NCBI GenBank assembly: GCA_027449865.1
Contig: DAIDKV010000269.1
Span: 1-64,000 of the forward strand
Length of the DNA stretch: 64,000 nucleotides
Direction: 5' to 3'
DNA from: Planctomycetales bacterium
GTDB lineage: Bacteria > Planctomycetota > Planctomycetia > Isosphaerales > Isosphaeraceae
Shown: one piece after another, positions 9,301-17,049 of the stretch
Position numbering within the stretch: the first letter of the stretch is position 1
Layout: each line of letters begins with the position of its first letter
The notes under the pieces: model-generated
Told to the model about the DNA's origin: nothing
Databases searched by the model: none
What the model saw: the letters and a program-made list of their open reading frames with translations, nothing else
Made by a program: the position numbers and the translations under genes

Positions 9301-10299
9301 GGGCGCCTCGTCGTCATCGGGTTGGGAGACGTCCGGACGGGGCGTTCGTGCGGTTCGCAGCGTCGGCCAGTCTTCCGAGGGATCATCGTCGACGATCGCG
9401 TCGAGGACGACCGTCTCGCCTCGGTCGGGATCGTTTGGACGAGCCGCGTCCTCGATCGCGTCGATCAACTGGTCGTAATCGGCGTAGCGGTCCTCGGGCT
9501 GCTTCGCCATCATTCGGCGGAGGATCGTCGAGATCGCCCCCGGGATCTCCGGGCGGAGGTCGCGGATCTCCGGCGCGGGGGTTCGGGCGTGCCGGGTCAG
9601 TTTTTCCGTGATGTCGCCGCCCGGAAACGGTGGGACGCCAGCCAGCAGGTAGTAGAAGGTGCATCCCAGCGAGTACATGTCGCTCTGAATGCTGGTTGCC
9701 CGGCTGTCGCGTGCCTGCTCGGGCGCCATGTAATCGACGGTGCCGACGGTGGTTCCCTCTCGGGTGACCCGCTCGTCCTCCGTCTGCGATTGAAGCGCTA
9801 GACCCAGGTCGATGATCTTGGGCTGGCCGTTTGGAGTTCGCAGAATGTTCGAGGGCTTGATGTCGCGGTGGATCAGGCCACGTCGGGCGGCATAGCGAAG
9901 GCCGCCGCAGACGCCCCGGATCACCGTGAGCGTTTCCTGGACACTGAGCGGCCCGTTTCGCTGGACGTAATCGTGGAAGTCGCCGCCGCCGACGTATTCC
10001 AGGACGAGGTAGTGCCGGCCCTGGTCGACGCCCCGGTCGTAGATGGTGGCGATGTTTCCGTGTTCGAGCGTCTCCGCCGACCGGGCCTCGCGGAGGAATC
10101 GCTGAAGGAGCGTCGAACTTCGGGCGAGTGATCCGGAGAGGACTTTCAGAGCGACGATCAGGCCGGTGTCGACATGCCGGGCCTTGAAGACGATACTCAT
10201 CCCGCCGCTACCGATCGCGTCGAGGACGAGGTAGCTCCCGATCCGCCGGCCGACCAGCGGATGACTCGATGGCCCGGGTGGCGAAGGTGATTCTTCCAT
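6385..10299 (-). CDS. Membrane Ser/Thr protein kinase with large beta-helix-like outer region
   Basis: About 1304 residues from the 10299 start (MEESPSPPGP); an upstream start at 10383 would add 28 Arg-rich residues. Neither start has a clear ribosome site. Residues 22-285 are a Hanks-type kinase: Gly loop IGSGGMSIV near 29-37, Lys52, catalytic HRDIKPSN at 144-151 (Asp146), DLG at 164-166 in place of DFG, and an APE motif (YMAPEQAR). An acidic linker leads to one transmembrane segment at about 403-425 and a Pro-rich spacer. The remaining 800 residues have repeated short beta-strand patterns with 'LVLEGLDI', 'LTIRDCTI' and 'LSLRGLVL' steps typical of right-handed beta-helix (pectin-lyase-like) folds. 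It is probably a receptor-type kinase. An exact parS palindrome lies inside the outer-region coding sequence at 7792. Confidence 0.9.
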   Translation of the reverse strand: MEESPSPPGPSSHPLVGRRIGSYLVLDAIGSGGMSIVFKARHVDTGLIVALKVLSGSLARSSTLLQRFLREARSAETLEHGNIATIYDRGVDQGRHYLVLEYVGGGDFHDYVQRNGPLSVQETLTVIRGVCGGLRYAARRGLIHRDIKPSNILRTPNGQPKIIDLGLALQSQTEDERVTREGTTVGTVDYMAPEQARDSRATSIQSDMYSLGCTFYYLLAGVPPFPGGDITEKLTRHARTPAPEIRDLRPEIPGAISTILRRMMAKQPEDRYADYDQLIDAIEDAARPNDPDRGETVVLDAIVDDDPSEDWPTLRTARTPRPDVSQPDDDEAPILLDALEGLASALDEPRPRFGSRSAEARPMPDLAGQGTSAPVVEESDEFDDRFDDDEPIDETIPAADSEPFPRWILQTGGVALLAVLFVVGFTAILGGPASPKPSPNPEQAEVVPPPAPAVGHRDPPPAVPTIVRPHPDRRPPQPPVPAPIPPWTEPADLDRISGEPVPDPLGIAAHRVHLPDWTRAPSPIRPDDPKVVVRRVAGPGDGVTEPNLLYALDRHRAGVVEIADAGPLTIDDVHVSGEVRVVRARLGFRPIVRILPSRNRPPQDRSAYIVLKNKHLVLEGLDILVDASDLLGEQKVLFACSGSQLTIRDCTITVINRKPLPFTLIRQDPPPSPPRPTDHPARILLERTLVRGASMTAVELSGGPVDLAIDGSALVSAGNVPLIRVKRRLGRAEPRIFLANAILASPGPMIRLDRDGSTTIPTRPLLIRADGSAIGRLASTGIAAVLVTEDNRTPPDRLVAWSGHDNLFAGWKGMLARGPVPNLTDNGFPSARSTWNASEEASRWLALDWSLSRDQTWLVADDLTTFLVDRPALVSQPAYPSAGLVPKTIGAYNDPKIPQPAPQLFAFGPESLVMRTDDSTWGGDLGAFLRDRIRPGDRHVRVRMIGSGSHTMTRVRLPDGLALEIVVEMDPRSGDEPPSWSPAPGSAGPGLIELQGGSLSLRGLVLRHDPQARLGGLLSLRDAHLILSRCRLIVPPGLSTPAGDLIVFRAPTTRPMPELASGLAFQSPIDRPVCRLIDSILIGDQAAIRAELGRGLITLTNCEIASDRTAFALDPGRVRRSAFDADLCLDHCTVAAGRSLVELGPWAGLPAGPDRPWLVHSRHSAFFTIQEGKAREGTLLRFDANTFAGDLLFWQAQDDAFDLGRVLSTAEGVLPGLQREEIEEQWSKLFWPSNHAMRNVIGPRLVAPKFRQRPVPGRILPTDLALDPTTAGGRGAVLGGIEGQPGPGGPTSRPFPRATTIPHL
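7792..7805. promoter_or_regulatory. Putative parS site (ParB binding), copy 1
   Basis: Exact GTTCCACGTGGAAC, extended by flanking C/G to a 16-bp palindrome (7791-7806). It lies inside the coding sequence of the Ser/Thr kinase. Identical to three other copies in the first 22 kb and to the core of the chromosomal parS sequence known from Pseudomonas and others; parB is encoded at 18550. Confidence 0.8.
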
Positions 10300-10527
10300 C
10301 GCGCTGACCGAAACTTTCTCGATGGGCCGCCAGATCGAGTGCGGCGCCGACACGCGGACGTGGCGAACGGGCCGCGGGCCCATCTCGGCGACAGGCGGTT
10401 CGGTGCCCGGCCTGGCGGATCGGCCGACATTCCGAACAACCCAAAGTCATCTTACCCGGCGGCCAGACTCTCGTGACAGGCCCCCCTGCCCTCGCCGATC
10501 GCGCTTCACTCCGTCTACTTCTTCCTA

Positions 10528-11307
10528 CTAAAGGATACGCAAACCGAGTCCGCCGTCGAGATCCAGGACGGCGCCCGTCGCGTAGCGGAACGATCCGTCG
10601 GCGATCGCGGCGACGGCGTGTCCGACGTCCTCGGGCGTTCCCCAGCGGTTCATGGGGACCAGTCCCGCGGCGATCCGCTCGTCATACGAGGCACGGACAC
10701 CCCGAGTCATGTCGGTCTCGATCAGGCCGGGACGGATCTCGTAGACGCGAATCCCGGCCCCGGCCAGCCGCGCGGCGAAGAGCTGGGCGACCATGCTCAG
10801 CCCGGCCTTGGCGATGCAGTATTCCCCCCGATTCACGCTGGCGAACCGGGCGGAGATCGAGGTAATGAAGACGATTTGCGGTTCCTCAACCGTCCCGGCC
10901 GCGAGCTGATCGATCATCGCCCTGGCGACGGTCTGCGTGAGAAAGAAGGGACCGCGGAGGTTTGTCCCGACGACGTGATCCCAGCTCTCCGGGGTTGTCT
11001 CCAGCAAATCGACCCGGCGCTCGGGGGCGATGCCGGCATTGTTCACCCAGAGATCGATCCGGCCGGCGAGGGCCGAGACCTGCTCGACAAGCCGGGCGCT
11101 GCTCTCTGGATCGGCGACGTCGGCGCGAAGCGCCCGTGCGTCGGGGGCGCCCAGCTCGAGGGCCTCGCGACAGGCGGCGTCGGCCGAGCTGGCGTCGGCC
11201 CGGAAGTTGACGACGACCGAAAAGCCCCGACGCGCCAGCGCGTGGACAATTCCGCGCCCGATTCCCCGGCTCCCGCCCGTGACCACCGCCCATCGCACAT
11301 CACTCAT
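10528..11307 (-). CDS. Short-chain dehydrogenase/reductase (3-ketoacyl-ACP reductase-like)
   Basis: A 259-residue NAD(P)-dependent oxidoreductase of the classical SDR family. The Rossmann motif TGGSRGIG is at 10-17, NNAG at 89-92, and the catalytic Ser near 150-152 with YCIAK (Tyr163, Lys167). The start at 11307 (MSDVRW) follows AGAGG with 7-nt spacing, whereas the longer frame to 11352 has no such site. The closest general family is FabG-type 3-ketoacyl-ACP reductase, but SDR substrate specificity cannot be read from motifs and no fatty-acid genes are adjacent. It is a single-gene unit, divergent from the tRNA-Arg pair and downstream of nothing obvious. Confidence 0.88.
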   Translation of the reverse strand: MSDVRWAVVTGGSRGIGRGIVHALARRGFSVVVNFRADASSADAACREALELGAPDARALRADVADPESSARLVEQVSALAGRIDLWVNNAGIAPERRVDLLETTPESWDHVVGTNLRGPFFLTQTVARAMIDQLAAGTVEEPQIVFITSISARFASVNRGEYCIAKAGLSMVAQLFAARLAGAGIRVYEIRPGLIETDMTRGVRASYDERIAAGLVPMNRWGTPEDVGHAVAAIADGSFRYATGAVLDLDGGLGLRIL

Positions 11308-11429
11308 GGAGATACCTCTTCCCTGGGTTGAGAGACGATCGCCTCCAGCCAATAATCCCTACGATCCGGACGGTCGGCGCCAGCGATCGAGGAATTCGGG
11401 CGAACCCCAGGCGTGTCTCGTCCAACAAG

Positions 11430-11458
11430 TTGACAGACCCCCACGGATCGCGGACAAT
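11430..11458 (+). promoter_or_regulatory. Sigma-70 promoter of the tRNA-Arg pair
   Basis: TTGACA (11430-11435, perfect -35), 17-bp spacer, GACAAT (11453-11458, 4/6 match). The -10 box ends 19 nt before tRNA-Arg(CCT), the usual distance for a short tRNA leader. Confidence 0.7.
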
Positions 11459-11477
11459 CCCTCTGTGAGGGGATGTC

Positions 11478-11551
11478 GCGCTCGTAGCTCAGTAGGATAG
11501 AGCGGCGGTTTCCTAAACCGCAGGCCGCAGGTTCGAATCCTGCCGGGCGCA
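11478..11551 (+). tRNA. tRNA-Arg (anticodon CCT)
   Basis: A 74-nt cloverleaf. The acceptor GCGCTCG pairs with CGGGCGC through one G-U pair; the anticodon stem is GCGGT/ACCGC with loop TTCCTAA (anticodon CCT, reads AGG); the T arm has TTCGAAT. The discriminator is A11551 and CCA is not encoded. Confidence 0.96.
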
Positions 11552-11615
11552 CCTCGCTGGGTGGTGGACTAGCTCCGGGTTCCGGTCGCCGCCAGAGGCC
11601 GCGCCGGTACTGTGG

Positions 11616-11689
11616 CGCCCGTAGCTCAGGAGGATAGAGCAACGGTTTTCTAAACCGTCGGTCGCAGGTTCGAATCCTGCCGGGCGTAT
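11616..11689 (+). tRNA. tRNA-Arg (anticodon TCT)
   Basis: A 74-nt cloverleaf. The acceptor GCGCCCG pairs with CGGGCGT (G-U at the first pair); the anticodon stem is ACGGT/ACCGT with loop TTTCTAA (anticodon TCT, reads AGA and AGG). It lies 64 nt after tRNA-Arg(CCT) with no promoter between, so the two are probably co-transcribed. CCA is not encoded. Confidence 0.96.
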
Positions 11690-12006
11690 CGGGATCGCTT
11701 CCCACGAGGGAGGGCTCCGGTTGGAAACCAGGAACGAGCGGACGCCTCGCCGCCGGGCGAGGATGGGGCCGGTTCGATGGGTCGGGCGGGGCGGCGTTGC
11801 CCACTTCCACCCGACTCGGTGATGAGTCATTCAGGGCTTCGCGCCGAGGATCTGTCCGGTAGCCGAAGGGTCGAACGAAATTAGCGGGGAACGTTTGGTC
11901 GGTTCCACGTGGAACGCCGGTCCTGAAACAGTGGCCTGTGTTCACCCGATCGCGGGCCCGGAGCCCGGCCTCTGCTTTTCGCGTCTCCCCTTCTCGGATT
12001 AAAGCG
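11690..12006. other. Intergenic region upstream of ECF sigma gene
   Basis: The 317 bases after tRNA-Arg(TCT) contain a parS palindrome at 11902-11915. I see no T-rich terminator for the tRNAs and no promoter close to the sigma-70 consensus. A minus-strand frame through this region also crosses both tRNAs and is not a gene. Confidence 0.6.
11902..11915. promoter_or_regulatory. Putative parS site (ParB binding), copy 2
   Basis: Exact GTTCCACGTGGAAC in the intergenic region about 90 bp upstream of the ECF sigma start. It might also sit near that gene's promoter, but the identity with three other copies around parB favours the partition role. Confidence 0.82.
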
Positions 12007-12720
12007 ATGAGCGATGAGCGGCTGACCGATATTTCCACCATCTGGACCACCATCAGCAGCGCCCATACCCCCGGGCCGAAGAGCCAGGCCGCGATGGAGG
12101 AGCTCGTGGGCCGATACCACGACGCGGTCACTCGCTACATCCATTTGAAGGTCCGAGACAAGCACCTCGCCGATGAGGTTCTGCAGGAATTCTGGACCAA
12201 GCTTCTGACCGGGAAGCTCTCCGGCGCGGACAAGAGCAAGGGGCGATTCCGCGATTACCTCCGGACCGTGCTGCATCGGCTCATCATCGACCACTTCCGT
12301 GCGAAGAAGGTGCAATCTCTTCCGCCCGGAGACCTGCTCGACGCTAGCCGGCGAGACGAGGATTTCGACCGGGTCTGGCGCGAGGCGGTGATCAATCGGG
12401 TCTGGACGCGACTGGATACCTACCAGGCGACCACCCCCAAGAACCGATATGCCACCGTCTTGCAGTTGCGTCGCGATTTTCCCGACGCTCCGATCGAGGA
12501 TCTCGCGGAGAAGCTCGGCCAGATCCTCAAGAGTCCGGTCCGTCCCGAAGCCTTTCGCAAGACCCTCCAGCGGGCCCGGGCGAAGTTCATCGAACTACTC
12601 ATCCTCGAACTCCGCGAGACCATCCATTCGGGCCGAGACGAGGATATCGAGGCCGAAATCTACGATCTCGGCCTGGGCCCCCTGTACCGCCGATATTGCT
12701 CGGCCACGCACGACGAGTGA
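12007..12720 (+). CDS. ECF-type RNA polymerase sigma factor
   Basis: A 237-residue sigma-70 family factor of the extracytoplasmic-function size class. Region 2 is clear at about 27-95: 'MEELVGRYHDAVTRYIHLK' followed by LADEVLQEFW and DYLRTVLHRLIIDHFR. Region 4 is weak: about 135-200 contain helices but not the usual SYxEIAxxLG signature, having ATVLQLRRDFPDAPIEDLAE instead, as in several planctomycete-specific ECF groups. I chose the start at 12007 (MSDERL); the frame opens at 11938 but that extension is Arg/Ser-rich and lacks homology features. No anti-sigma factor or zinc-binding anti-sigma motif is adjacent, so activity may be controlled by a distant kinase or by expression level. Confidence 0.87.
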   Translation: MSDERLTDISTIWTTISSAHTPGPKSQAAMEELVGRYHDAVTRYIHLKVRDKHLADEVLQEFWTKLLTGKLSGADKSKGRFRDYLRTVLHRLIIDHFRAKKVQSLPPGDLLDASRRDEDFDRVWREAVINRVWTRLDTYQATTPKNRYATVLQLRRDFPDAPIEDLAEKLGQILKSPVRPEAFRKTLQRARAKFIELLILELRETIHSGRDEDIEAEIYDLGLGPLYRRYCSATHDE

Positions 12721-12859
12721 CCCGGCCCTCGCGTTGGTGATTTCCCGCCGCCGTCGAGCCATCCACGCCGGGAACGCATCTCCTTGCGATGTCCGGGATT
12801 TTTTGCACGAATTTCTTGGGATTCATCGTGCGGGAGCCGATGAAAATCCGCCCATCCCC

Positions 12860-12887
12860 TTGACCGGGTCGTTTCAGCATGTACAGT
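12860..12887 (+). promoter_or_regulatory. Candidate csrA promoter
   Basis: TTGACC (12860-12865, 5/6), 16-bp spacer, TACAGT (12882-12887, 4/6). It predicts a 5' leader of about 120 nt before csrA at 13017. The rest of the interval 12721-12859 shows no other signal. Confidence 0.5.
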
Positions 12888-13016
12888 TGAATGAAGGCGG
12901 TCTGCGCAACGCCGGGTATTCACCGGCGAGAACGGCATCCCGCCCCTCCCCGGTCGCCTGTTGGCTCACAGCAATGGATGTACGCGCCGAGCGCAAAGCC
13001 CCAGAGGGGAACGGCA

Positions 13017-13226
13017 ATGCTGGTTCTCTCGCGCAAGAAGAATGAGAGCATCATCATCAACGACAACGTCACGGTGACCGTGATCGAGATCCGGGGGGAC
13101 AAGGTGCGAATCGGCATCGAGGCCCCCAAGGACGTGACGGTGCATCGTCGCGAGGTGTACGAAGCGATTCAGAACCAGGCCCGGTCGGCCGATCAGGGCA
13201 CGAAGGTTGGACGGTCTGAGGACTGA
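13017..13226 (+). CDS. csrA: Carbon storage regulator CsrA
   Basis: A 69-residue RNA-binding translational regulator. It opens with the near-invariant MLVLSRKKNESIIIND, followed by VTVIEIRGDKVRIGIEAPKDVTVHRREVYEAI, the five-strand CsrA core. The homodimer binds GGA motifs in mRNA leaders, blocking ribosome access. The start at 13017 follows AGAGGGGA with good spacing; the longer frame from 12891 is not supported. The family often regulates flagella and central carbon use, but no flagellar genes, FliW or CsrB/C-like RNA is adjacent. The leader contains GGGGA next to the start, so autoregulation is possible though unproven. Confidence 0.97.
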   Translation: MLVLSRKKNESIIINDNVTVTVIEIRGDKVRIGIEAPKDVTVHRREVYEAIQNQARSADQGTKVGRSED

Positions 13227-13341
13227 CCGACCTGGGGTTCGCTTGAAGGTCGCTTCCATGCAGGGAAATGCCCAGGATCGTGAAAACCCGCCTTCCCGAG
13301 CGCGGTCGTGAGAGGCCGCGCCCGGATGGAAGGGAAGGGCG

Positions 13342-13899
13342 TTATCCCTTGCGGTTTCGCATCATCCGAACGAATTCCCGCATCCAGGGGCCGTTATCGG
13401 GCCATCCTCGGACGGAGACGAGATTTCCGTCGACGACGACCTCCCTGTTGACGAACTCGGCGCCGTGGACGCGGACATCGGGTTCGAGCTCGGGGTAGGA
13501 GGTCATGGTCCGTCCCGGCCCGCCGCCGGCGGCCAGGACGAGCAGGGGACCGTGGCAGTTCGCCGCGATCGGCTTGCCCGTCTCGACGAAGTGGCGAACG
13601 ATCGCGACGGCCTTCGGGCGGTTGCGCAGGTATTCCGGAGCGCGGCCGCCGGGAAGGACGAGGCCGTCGTACTCCGAAGGGTTGACGTCGTTCAGACCGA
13701 GGTCGGCTTCCACCCGGTATCCGGGGCGCTCGACGTAGGTATCGTAACCGGGCTCGAAGTCGTGCACCACCGAAAGGAAAGCGCGTTTCTCGGGGGCGGC
13801 AATGTGAACCTGCCACCCTTCTTCCTCGAGCCGATACTTGGCGTAATAGATTTCCTGCGACTCGCCGGCATCACCGGTGATGATCAGGATGCGGGTCAT
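13342..13899 (-). CDS. DJ-1/PfpI-family protein
   Basis: A 185-residue class I glutamine-amidotransferase-like protein of the DJ-1/PfpI superfamily. Glu13 (AGESQEI) and the nucleophile elbow AANCHGP (Cys115, His116) are both present, as is LPGGRAPEYLR near 82-92. Members act as intracellular proteases, glyoxalases or deglycases, or stress chaperones; the Cys-His pair fits the PfpI/YhbO branch, but the exact activity cannot be assigned. The gene stands alone, convergent with csrA and 115 bp from its stop. Confidence 0.9.
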   Translation of the reverse strand: MTRILIITGDAGESQEIYYAKYRLEEEGWQVHIAAPEKRAFLSVVHDFEPGYDTYVERPGYRVEADLGLNDVNPSEYDGLVLPGGRAPEYLRNRPKAVAIVRHFVETGKPIAANCHGPLLVLAAGGGPGRTMTSYPELEPDVRVHGAEFVNREVVVDGNLVSVRGWPDNGPWMREFVRMMRNRKG

Positions 13900-14021
13900 C
13901 GGTCTGACTCTCGAAGGCGACGACGTGGCGGGTTTGGTCCATCAACTGGGAATACCCTAACGTTCTCGCCCCCGTCACGCAACCGGCAACCCTTCTCGAA
14001 GAATCGAAGGCTCGGGATCCC

Positions 14022-14051
14022 TTGACCGCCCGGGGATTCGGCGTTTACATT
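14022..14051 (+). promoter_or_regulatory. Sigma-70 promoter of tRNA-Glu
   Basis: TTGACC (14022-14027, 5/6), 18-bp spacer, TACATT (14046-14051, 4/6), with the tRNA beginning 20 nt after the -10 box. Confidence 0.6.
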
Positions 14052-14071
14052 CATTTCACCAGAGAGGACAC

Positions 14072-14146
14072 GGCCCCGTCGTCTAGCCTGGTCCAGGACA
14101 CATGCCTTTCACGCATGCAACACGGGTTCGAATCCCGTCGGGGTCA
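14072..14146 (+). tRNA. tRNA-Glu (anticodon TTC)
   Basis: A 75-nt cloverleaf. The acceptor GGCCCCG pairs with CGGGGTC; the anticodon stem is CATGC/GCATG with loop CTTTCAC (anticodon TTC); the T arm is ACGGG-TTCGAAT-CCCGT; discriminator A14146. CCA is not encoded. Its own promoter and terminator make it a single-gene unit. Confidence 0.96.
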
Positions 14147-14154
14147 TTGACGAG

Positions 14155-14188
14155 CGGCTGGTGGCGGATGCCACCCGCCGTTTTTTTT
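14155..14188 (+). terminator. Intrinsic terminator of tRNA-Glu
   Basis: CGGC-T-GGTGGC / GGAT loop / GCCACC-C-GCCG forms a 10-bp stem with one mismatch, followed directly by eight T (14181-14188). It lies 8 nt after the tRNA. Confidence 0.93.
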
Positions 14189-14200
14189 GCGGAAGCGGTT

Positions 14201-15151
14201 TCATATCCGCCCGCGTTCCGCTCCGAGGGCGTCCAGGTGGGCGTCGACGCTTCCGGCCAGGATCGGGACGTTGTAGCCGCCCTCCAGGACGCTGACGATC
14301 CGGCCTTCCGCGTGGGTCTCGGCGACCGAGACGATTTCTCGGGTGAGCGTTTCGAAGTCCTCGATCTCGAGGCCCAGGTCGCCGACAGGATCCTCGGCGT
14401 GGGCGTCGAAGCCGGCGCTGATCAGGACCAGCTCGGGCCGGATCCGATCGGCGAGCACCTCCAGGCCGGCTCGAAACGCGGCGTGGTAGGCGGGGCGAGC
14501 CGTTCCATGGGGCAGGGGGATGTTCTTGACATGGCCGAGGCCCGGCCCGGTCCCGGTTTCCTCCCGAGCGCCGGTGCCTGGGTAGAACGGGTATCGATGG
14601 ATCGAGAGAAAGCCAACCCGAGGCGAGTCGTAGAAGATTTCCTGGGTTCCGTTGCCGTGATGGACGTCGAAGTCGACGATCAGGATTCGATTCAGGTCGA
14701 ACCGTGCGAGGGCATGGGCCGCGGCGAGGGCGATGTTCGCGTAGATGCAGAAGCCCATCCCCGAGGCGGGCCGGGCGTGGTGACCGGGCGGACGGACCAG
14801 GCAGAGGGCGCGGCGGTCGGGACCAGCCATCACGTGCGAGACGGCGTCGATCGCCGCGCCCGCGGCCAGGCGAGCGGCGGTCAGGCTCCCGGAGAGGAGC
14901 CAGGTATCGGGATCGAGCATTCCGCCTCCGCTCGCGTCGAGGTCAATCACCTTTGAGAGGTACTCGGGGGCATGGACCCGTAGCAGCTCCTCGACGGTCG
15001 CCTCGTGGACGGGAAAGCTCGGGCAGGTGTTGTGATAGCCGGCCCGCTCGATCTGCCGCAAAACGGCCTGTAACCGCTCGGGCCGCTCGGGGTGCGGGGT
15101 CGGCGTTCGATGCTCGATCATCCGACGATCCGTGAAGAGTGCGACGCCCAT
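14201..15151 (-). CDS. Histone-deacetylase-family zinc amidohydrolase
   Basis: A 316-residue zinc-dependent deacetylase of the HDAC/AcuC/acetylpolyamine-amidohydrolase superfamily. It shows RPPGHHA (His124, His125), DFDVHHGNGTQ (zinc ligands Asp162 and His164), SAGFDAH (third ligand Asp249) and LEGGYN near the end. Bacterial members remove acetyl groups from acetylpolyamines, acetoin-pathway proteins or lysines; which applies here is unknown. The start at 15151 (MGVALFTDRR) follows GAGGGGA; the frame upstream to 15391 is Arg/Pro-rich and not coding. The adjacent intergenic region holds a parS site. Confidence 0.94.
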   Translation of the reverse strand: MGVALFTDRRMIEHRTPTPHPERPERLQAVLRQIERAGYHNTCPSFPVHEATVEELLRVHAPEYLSKVIDLDASGGGMLDPDTWLLSGSLTAARLAAGAAIDAVSHVMAGPDRRALCLVRPPGHHARPASGMGFCIYANIALAAAHALARFDLNRILIVDFDVHHGNGTQEIFYDSPRVGFLSIHRYPFYPGTGAREETGTGPGLGHVKNIPLPHGTARPAYHAAFRAGLEVLADRIRPELVLISAGFDAHAEDPVGDLGLEIEDFETLTREIVSVAETHAEGRIVSVLEGGYNVPILAGSVDAHLDALGAERGRI

Positions 15152-15241
15152 GGATGATTCCCCTCGCCACGATTCCCGATCCGTCCCCGCGAAGTGGTTG
15201 CCTCGACCGGCTGATTCTACCAGAAGGCCGAGCCGGGGGGC

Positions 15242-15255
15242 GTTCCACGTGGAAC
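15242..15255. promoter_or_regulatory. Putative parS site (ParB binding), copy 3
   Basis: Exact GTTCCACGTGGAAC in the 191-bp divergent region between the HDAC-family gene and the GT39-like gene, about 3.3 kb from parB. Confidence 0.85.
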
Positions 15256-15342
15256 GGGTAAATCGGGGCAGGGGAGGGGATCGTGGAAGGTCGGGCGGAC
15301 CGGATTTACCCGGGGCCGCGCCGGCCGTTAGAATCGTCGGCC

Positions 15343-17049
15343 ATGAGCACCGATCCCTCCCCCATGCCTCCGATTCCCCGGCGTGAGACACTCGCGATCG
15401 CCGCGTTCACGGTTTTCGGCGGTTTGTTGAGAGTGTGGTCGATCGGACATCTGGGTCTCGTCCACTTCGACGAGGGAATCTACGCGATGGCGGGGACCTG
15501 GATCCTCTCGCCGAGAGGACTCGCCGGGATCGATCCGACGCTGATCTCCTACGCGCCGCCCGGTTTTCCCTCTCTGGTCGGGCTCGCGTATGGGCTCTTC
15601 GGAATCGGGGATATCGCGGCCATCCTGGTTTCGATCGCGATGGGAACGCTGACAATCCCCGTCGTCGGCTGGCTCGCCCGAAGAACGTTTGGCCCGGGAG
15701 CGGGGGCGGTGGCGGCGGCAATGGCGGCGATGTCGGGTCCGCACATCGGCTTCTCCCGGATGGCCCTGACGGATGCGTCGTTCCTGTTCTTCTGGCTGGT
15801 CGCGATCGGGATGGGGCAGCGGTTTCTGGAGCGGCCTGGGGCGCTCCGGGCGGTCTTGCTCGGGATCGCCGTCGGGCTGGCCCAGCTTTTCAAGTACAAC
15901 GGATGGCTCGCGGGGGTGATTGTCGCGCTCTCGGCGTCGGCCTGGATCGCGACCCATCCCGAGGCGCGAAACCCTCGCGAGCAGGCTCGAATCTGGGGAT
16001 GGGGGGCGCTGGCGGCGGTCGTCGCGGCGGTGGTGTACCTGCCCTGGTTCAGGTTCGTCGAAACGCACGGAGGATACTCAGCTCTTCTGGCGCACCATCG
16101 AAGCTACATGGGCGGACCATCCACCTGGATCGGGCATCTTCGGATTCAGATCCGAGAGGATGCTCTCCTGATGCGAGGTCGGCAGTGGATGGGGCTGGTG
16201 GGCGTTGGGACGATGATCGGGGTGCTGGCGTCGTTCCGATGGATGGGCGGCTCTCGACGCCTCTCGGCGAGCCGGTTTCTGGAAGCCCTCGGGCTCGCGG
16301 GGTTTCTCCTGTTCGCCATCGAGGCTTTTGTCGGCGGGGCGGCGGCCCTGGTGGTTCTGGCGATCCGGTTTGGTTGGAACGTCTCGCGGGGGGTGGCTCT
16401 GGTTGCGGTGGGCTGGGGCCTGATGGCTCTGCTCACGCCTTTCTATCATCCCTACGCACGGCTGACGCTGCCGCTCCTGGGGCTCACCTGGGTTCTCGTG
16501 GGCGGCGCGGCGGCCATCCTGTTTGCGTATGCCGTGGAACGTGTCGGCGTGGGGCGTCTTACCTTCTTTTTCGGGGGCCAGACGATTCTCGTCCTGGCGC
16601 TCTTGCCTGAATTTGGCAACTGGCAGGGGGCGTCCTGGACCCATCCGCTGCTCGAATCGTCGGACTCGCTTCGGCTGGCCTGCCGATCGGTCGCGGCCGA
16701 GCTGCCGAGAGACGTCCCGACGCTCCGGATCCACGCCCGCCCGCCCGTGACGTTCTATCTTTCGGGAGTCGTCCCGGTCGCGCTCCAGGCGACACCCGAG
16801 GGGCTTGTGAGCCGGTCGGATCGGAGATCCTGGGTCCTTCTCGACTCGGCGATGCTGGGGCCCGGTGGCGCGGAGCGTGCCCGGCAACTGGCCCGTTCCC
16901 CGAGCTTCGAGCTGGTCCGTGAGATCCCGACGAGGATGAACCTGCCGACTCTTCTCGATGTCGATCCGTCGACGCCGATCCAGTCGCCGATCGACGTTTC
17001 GGCTCCGTTGTTCCTGCTTCGACCGAAGCGACCGGGAGTTGCCCGATGA
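15343..17049 (+). CDS. GT39/ArnT-like membrane glycosyltransferase
   Basis: A 568-residue polytopic inner-membrane protein with around ten hydrophobic helices. The first extracytoplasmic loop carries HFDEGIYAM (Asp43, Glu44), the acidic pair diagnostic of polyprenyl-phosphate-sugar-dependent transferases (protein-O-mannosyltransferase, ArnT, GT39/GT83). Such enzymes move a sugar from a lipid carrier to protein or lipid on the outer face of the inner membrane. The start at 15343 (MSTDPS) is preferred over 15283. Its last codons overlap the ATG of the nicotinate phosphoribosyltransferase gene in an ATGA arrangement, so the two are translationally coupled although their functions look unrelated. 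Confidence 0.85.
   Translation: MSTDPSPMPPIPRRETLAIAAFTVFGGLLRVWSIGHLGLVHFDEGIYAMAGTWILSPRGLAGIDPTLISYAPPGFPSLVGLAYGLFGIGDIAAILVSIAMGTLTIPVVGWLARRTFGPGAGAVAAAMAAMSGPHIGFSRMALTDASFLFFWLVAIGMGQRFLERPGALRAVLLGIAVGLAQLFKYNGWLAGVIVALSASAWIATHPEARNPREQARIWGWGALAAVVAAVVYLPWFRFVETHGGYSALLAHHRSYMGGPSTWIGHLRIQIREDALLMRGRQWMGLVGVGTMIGVLASFRWMGGSRRLSASRFLEALGLAGFLLFAIEAFVGGAAALVVLAIRFGWNVSRGVALVAVGWGLMALLTPFYHPYARLTLPLLGLTWVLVGGAAAILFAYAVERVGVGRLTFFFGGQTILVLALLPEFGNWQGASWTHPLLESSDSLRLACRSVAAELPRDVPTLRIHARPPVTFYLSGVVPVALQATPEGLVSRSDRRSWVLLDSAMLGPGGAERARQLARSPSFELVREIPTRMNLPTLLDVDPSTPIQSPIDVSAPLFLLRPKRPGVAR

Noticed and set aside
11304-12131. A 275-codon minus-strand frame
   Set aside because: It crosses both tRNA-Arg genes and the start of the sigma factor, so it cannot be a normal protein gene.
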